Assembly (NCBI RefSeq): GCF_040932485.1
Contig: NZ_JBFRBH010000001.1
Location: 2,418,001 to 2,482,000, forward strand
Length of the DNA: 64,000 nt
Direction of reading: 5' to 3'
Origin: Gymnodinialimonas sp. 202GB13-11
GTDB lineage: Bacteria > Pseudomonadota > Alphaproteobacteria > Rhodobacterales > Rhodobacteraceae
In this document: piece by piece, positions 62,267-64,000 of the stretch
How the letters are laid out: every line of letters starts with the position of its first letter
Numbering within the stretch: position 1 is the first letter of the stretch
Notes under the pieces: generated by a model
What the model saw: only the letters and a program-made list of their open reading frames with translations
Told to the model about the DNA's origin: nothing
Databases searched by the model: none
Translations under genes and position numbers: made by a program

Positions 62267-62797
62267 ATGAAATACCTGATCGCCTATGCAAGCACCCACG
62301 GCCAAACCCGCAGGATTGCACGTCATGCGATGGACCGGCTTCACGACATCGGGCATTCGGTCGAGCTTTTGCCGTTGATCGAGGCTGAGGGGCTCGACCC
62401 GCGTCGCTTTGACGGCGTGATCCTCGCAGGCTCCCTCCACGCCGGGCACTACCAGCCCGCGATGACCGAGTTCGCCTCTCTCCACGCGGATCGGCTGAAC
62501 ACCATGCCAACCCTGTTTCTGGCTGTCTCCTTGGCGGCAGCAGGCCACGACACCGACGATTGGCGCGGCCTCGACACCGCCCTGCATGACCTGACCGAGG
62601 CCACCAGCTGGCACCCTGGCCATGTCACCCATGTGGCGGGCGCTTACAAACCCAGCGCCTACGACATCGTCACCCGCCTCATCATGCGTCGGATCATCGC
62701 CAAGAAGGACCCGGGCACCGACCTGTCCGCCGATCACGACTTCACCGATTGGCCCGCGCTGGACGCGGCGCTGGAAGGCTGGCTGGAGCAGGCCTGA
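62267..62797 (+). CDS. Flavodoxin-domain protein, HemG-like
   Basis: 176 residues from ATG 62267, which has CCGGAGA upstream. YASTHGQTRRIARHAMDRL is the FMN phosphate loop and VILAGSLHAGHYQP the isoalloxazine-side loop of the long-chain HemG-like flavodoxins; TRLIMRRIIAKKDPGTDL is the amphipathic C-terminal part. HemG oxidises protoporphyrinogen; many relatives are of unknown role. Divergent from the HAD-like gene. Confidence 0.82.
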   Translation: MKYLIAYASTHGQTRRIARHAMDRLHDIGHSVELLPLIEAEGLDPRRFDGVILAGSLHAGHYQPAMTEFASLHADRLNTMPTLFLAVSLAAAGHDTDDWRGLDTALHDLTEATSWHPGHVTHVAGAYKPSAYDIVTRLIMRRIIAKKDPGTDLSADHDFTDWPALDAALEGWLEQA

Positions 62798-62911
62798 CGT
62801 CGTGATGATTGCGCAACGTCCCGCAAATTTCTGGAGTAAAAAGGGCAGTTTTGTTTTGCTTTGGCGGCTCAGAGCGCGTCCCAAGTAACCTTGGGGCGAA
62901 AGGATGTCGTC

Positions 62912-63589
62912 ATGATCAAACACGCTATTTTTACCGCAGGCATTGTTGCGGGCCTTATCACCACGTCCGCCCAAGCGCAGGACTGGGCCGGCGCATATGG
63001 CGGCGGCGCACTGTCTTATGGTGTTGGGACAAATCAGGGATTCTTCACCTTCTTCGGACTTTTGTCCTCGCAATACGATGCTGAGGTGACTGGCGCACAC
63101 GTCCGTGGCTTCGCCGGGCATAATTGGTACCTGAGCGATACTGTTGTTACCGGTGTCGAATTGTCTGCCGGATTTGGTGAAATCTCCGGCTCTGGTGTGG
63201 GCGGCAACCCCGGACAATCCGCCAACATGACCTACGGGACATCGGCCACCTTAGCAGTTCGGTTTGCCTATGATGCTGGCCGCGCCTTGCCGTTCATCTC
63301 TTTTGGCGTGACAACAACCGAGGTGTCCAGCAGCTATACGATCCCCGCCCTTGGCCCAATTGAACGGGACGCGACCTTCCGCACCGGAACGACCGTCGGC
63401 GCCGGAGTGGACTACCAAATATCCGACCGCTCTTTTTTGCGCATTCAGGTTTCGCACACACAGATGGACGACATCCAGTATGGTCTTACTGCATTTCCGC
63501 CGCCGAACACCGGGGTTTCTCTCATACCCCAGGTAATCACAAACCCCTCCTATTCAGATGTCACAGTCGGCTACGCGTTCCGCTTCTGA
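62912..63589 (+). CDS. Outer-membrane beta-barrel protein (Omp25/porin-like)
   Basis: 225 residues. Signal peptide (IFTAGIVAGLITTSAQAQ), then alternating beta strands (GVGTNQGFFTFFGLL, GVELSAGFGEISG, RSFLRIQVSHTQMDD) and a C-terminal aromatic residue (VGYAFRF), the usual BAM signal. AAGGATG before the start. Probably an eight-stranded barrel of the alphaproteobacterial surface antigen family. A terminator follows. Confidence 0.85.
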   Translation: MIKHAIFTAGIVAGLITTSAQAQDWAGAYGGGALSYGVGTNQGFFTFFGLLSSQYDAEVTGAHVRGFAGHNWYLSDTVVTGVELSAGFGEISGSGVGGNPGQSANMTYGTSATLAVRFAYDAGRALPFISFGVTTTEVSSSYTIPALGPIERDATFRTGTTVGAGVDYQISDRSFLRIQVSHTQMDDIQYGLTAFPPPNTGVSLIPQVITNPSYSDVTVGYAFRF

Positions 63590-63614
63590 GAAGGCCCGTC
63601 CCGGAAAACAGCGC

Positions 63615-63643
63615 CGCGCCGGCCCCGGCGTGCCCTTTTCTTT
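63615..63643 (+). terminator. Rho-independent-like terminator after the barrel gene
   Basis: CGCGCCGG (63615-63622) against CCGGCGTG (63625-63632), with the innermost pairs open, then CCCTTTTCTTT. Confidence 0.6.
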
Positions 63644-63737
63644 GAGTCTCTCCCTTGCACCCCACGCCCCCACCACTATAACGCCGACAGTTTGCCCGGC
63701 ACTCAGGCGGGCCAGGTCATTGCGTCGGGGGACACCA

Positions 63738-64000
63738 TGCCGAAAAGAACCGATATCAACTCCATCATGATTATCGGCGCGGGCCCCATTGTTATCGGGC
63801 AGGCCTGCGAGTTCGACTATTCCGGCGCCCAGGCTTGCAAGGCGCTGCGCGAGGAAGGCTACCGCGTCATCCTCGTCAACTCGAACCCCGCCACGATCAT
63901 GACGGACCCGGAGCTTGCCGACGCCACCTATATCGAGCCGATCACGCCCGAGGTCGTCGCCAAGATAATTGAAAAAGAACGCCCCGATGCGCTTCTTCCG
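63738..64000 (+). CDS. carB: Carbamoyl-phosphate synthase large subunit, partial
   Basis: The first 87 codons only; the gene runs off the window. [20 protein letters not shown] (start of the protein, short form), then [20 protein letters not shown] and [15 protein letters not shown] are the unmistakable N-terminal grasp-fold motifs. With CarA it makes carbamoyl phosphate for arginine and pyrimidines. GGGGGACACC precedes the start. Confidence 0.95.

Noticed and set aside
1-64000. CRISPR array, prophage, transposon or plasmid functions
   Set aside because: No regularly spaced repeats, integrases, transposases, terminase or replication genes were found on either strand.

Overview
The window looks like a 64 kb piece of a chromosome from an alphaproteobacterium of the Rhodobacterales (Roseobacter group / Rhodobacteraceae). 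The grounds are high G+C coding sequence, a phaR-phaP-phaC-phaZ polyhydroxyalkanoate (PHA) cluster, yajC-secD-secF followed by TauE and Mth938 genes, DUF1194 and Hint-type proteins, and G-rich intergenic hairpins. No species can be named from the sequence alone. No rRNA, tRNA, IS element, prophage or CRISPR array was seen. Coding density is very high; the only gap above 300 bases is 39615-39981.

Layout. Positions 1-7519 hold an amine/polyamine catabolism block: a glutamine-synthetase-like ligase cut by the window edge, two unknown membrane proteins, a PuuB-like FAD oxidase, then three aminotransferases of different families. Positions 7618-14256 hold the PHA storage locus (regulator PhaR, phasin, synthase, depolymerase), with two GNAT acetyltransferases and a DUF6151-like protein around it. 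Positions 14319-28144, all on the minus strand, hold a catabolic locus made of two LacI-controlled transcription units. The first has LacI, solute-binding protein, two permeases, an MGH-like glycosidase and a MalK-type ATPase, so uptake and hydrolysis of a glycoside. The second has a HisD-family dehydrogenase, two SnoaL-like proteins, an SDR, a second LacI and a core MetE-like protein, plausibly for processing the released aglycone. Both units have LacI-type operator palindromes in front of them. This is the best candidate for an undescribed system; one permease carries a DUF11-like extracytoplasmic insert and the other a four-helix N-terminal extension.

Positions 28250-37616 hold two alpha/beta hydrolases, an ArsR-SRPBCC / SRPBCC / MAPEG operon, a Tag-like glycosylase, an MFS exporter, thrS, a degenerate Hint protein, an ArsC-like protein and a cold-shock protein. 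Positions 37827-41133 are accessory-looking: a glycosyltransferase flanked by two paralogous small unknown proteins, a repeat-bearing gap, and an A+T-richer gene of unknown function. Positions 41271-48611 hold thyX, DUF817, gloA, DUF1194, then the Sec accessory operon. Positions 48840-64000 hold a pentapeptide-repeat membrane protein, serS, a tandem pair of TspO-like proteins, surE-pcm, a WD40 protein and hybrid histidine kinase inserted before nlpD, cfa coupled to a tiny bactofilin-like protein, a HAD-like protein without catalytic Asp, a flavodoxin, an outer-membrane barrel protein and the start of carB.

Several small DNA elements recur: TGCTGCAGCGCA motifs matching the known PhaR-type site (in front of phaR and phaP, and once near the glycoside LacI gene), an 18/16-bp TGCTCACGCGTGAGCA palindrome just after two unrelated stop codons, and three intergenic copies of a G-rich GGGGTGGGCGGG element set in hairpins that could form G-quadruplexes.
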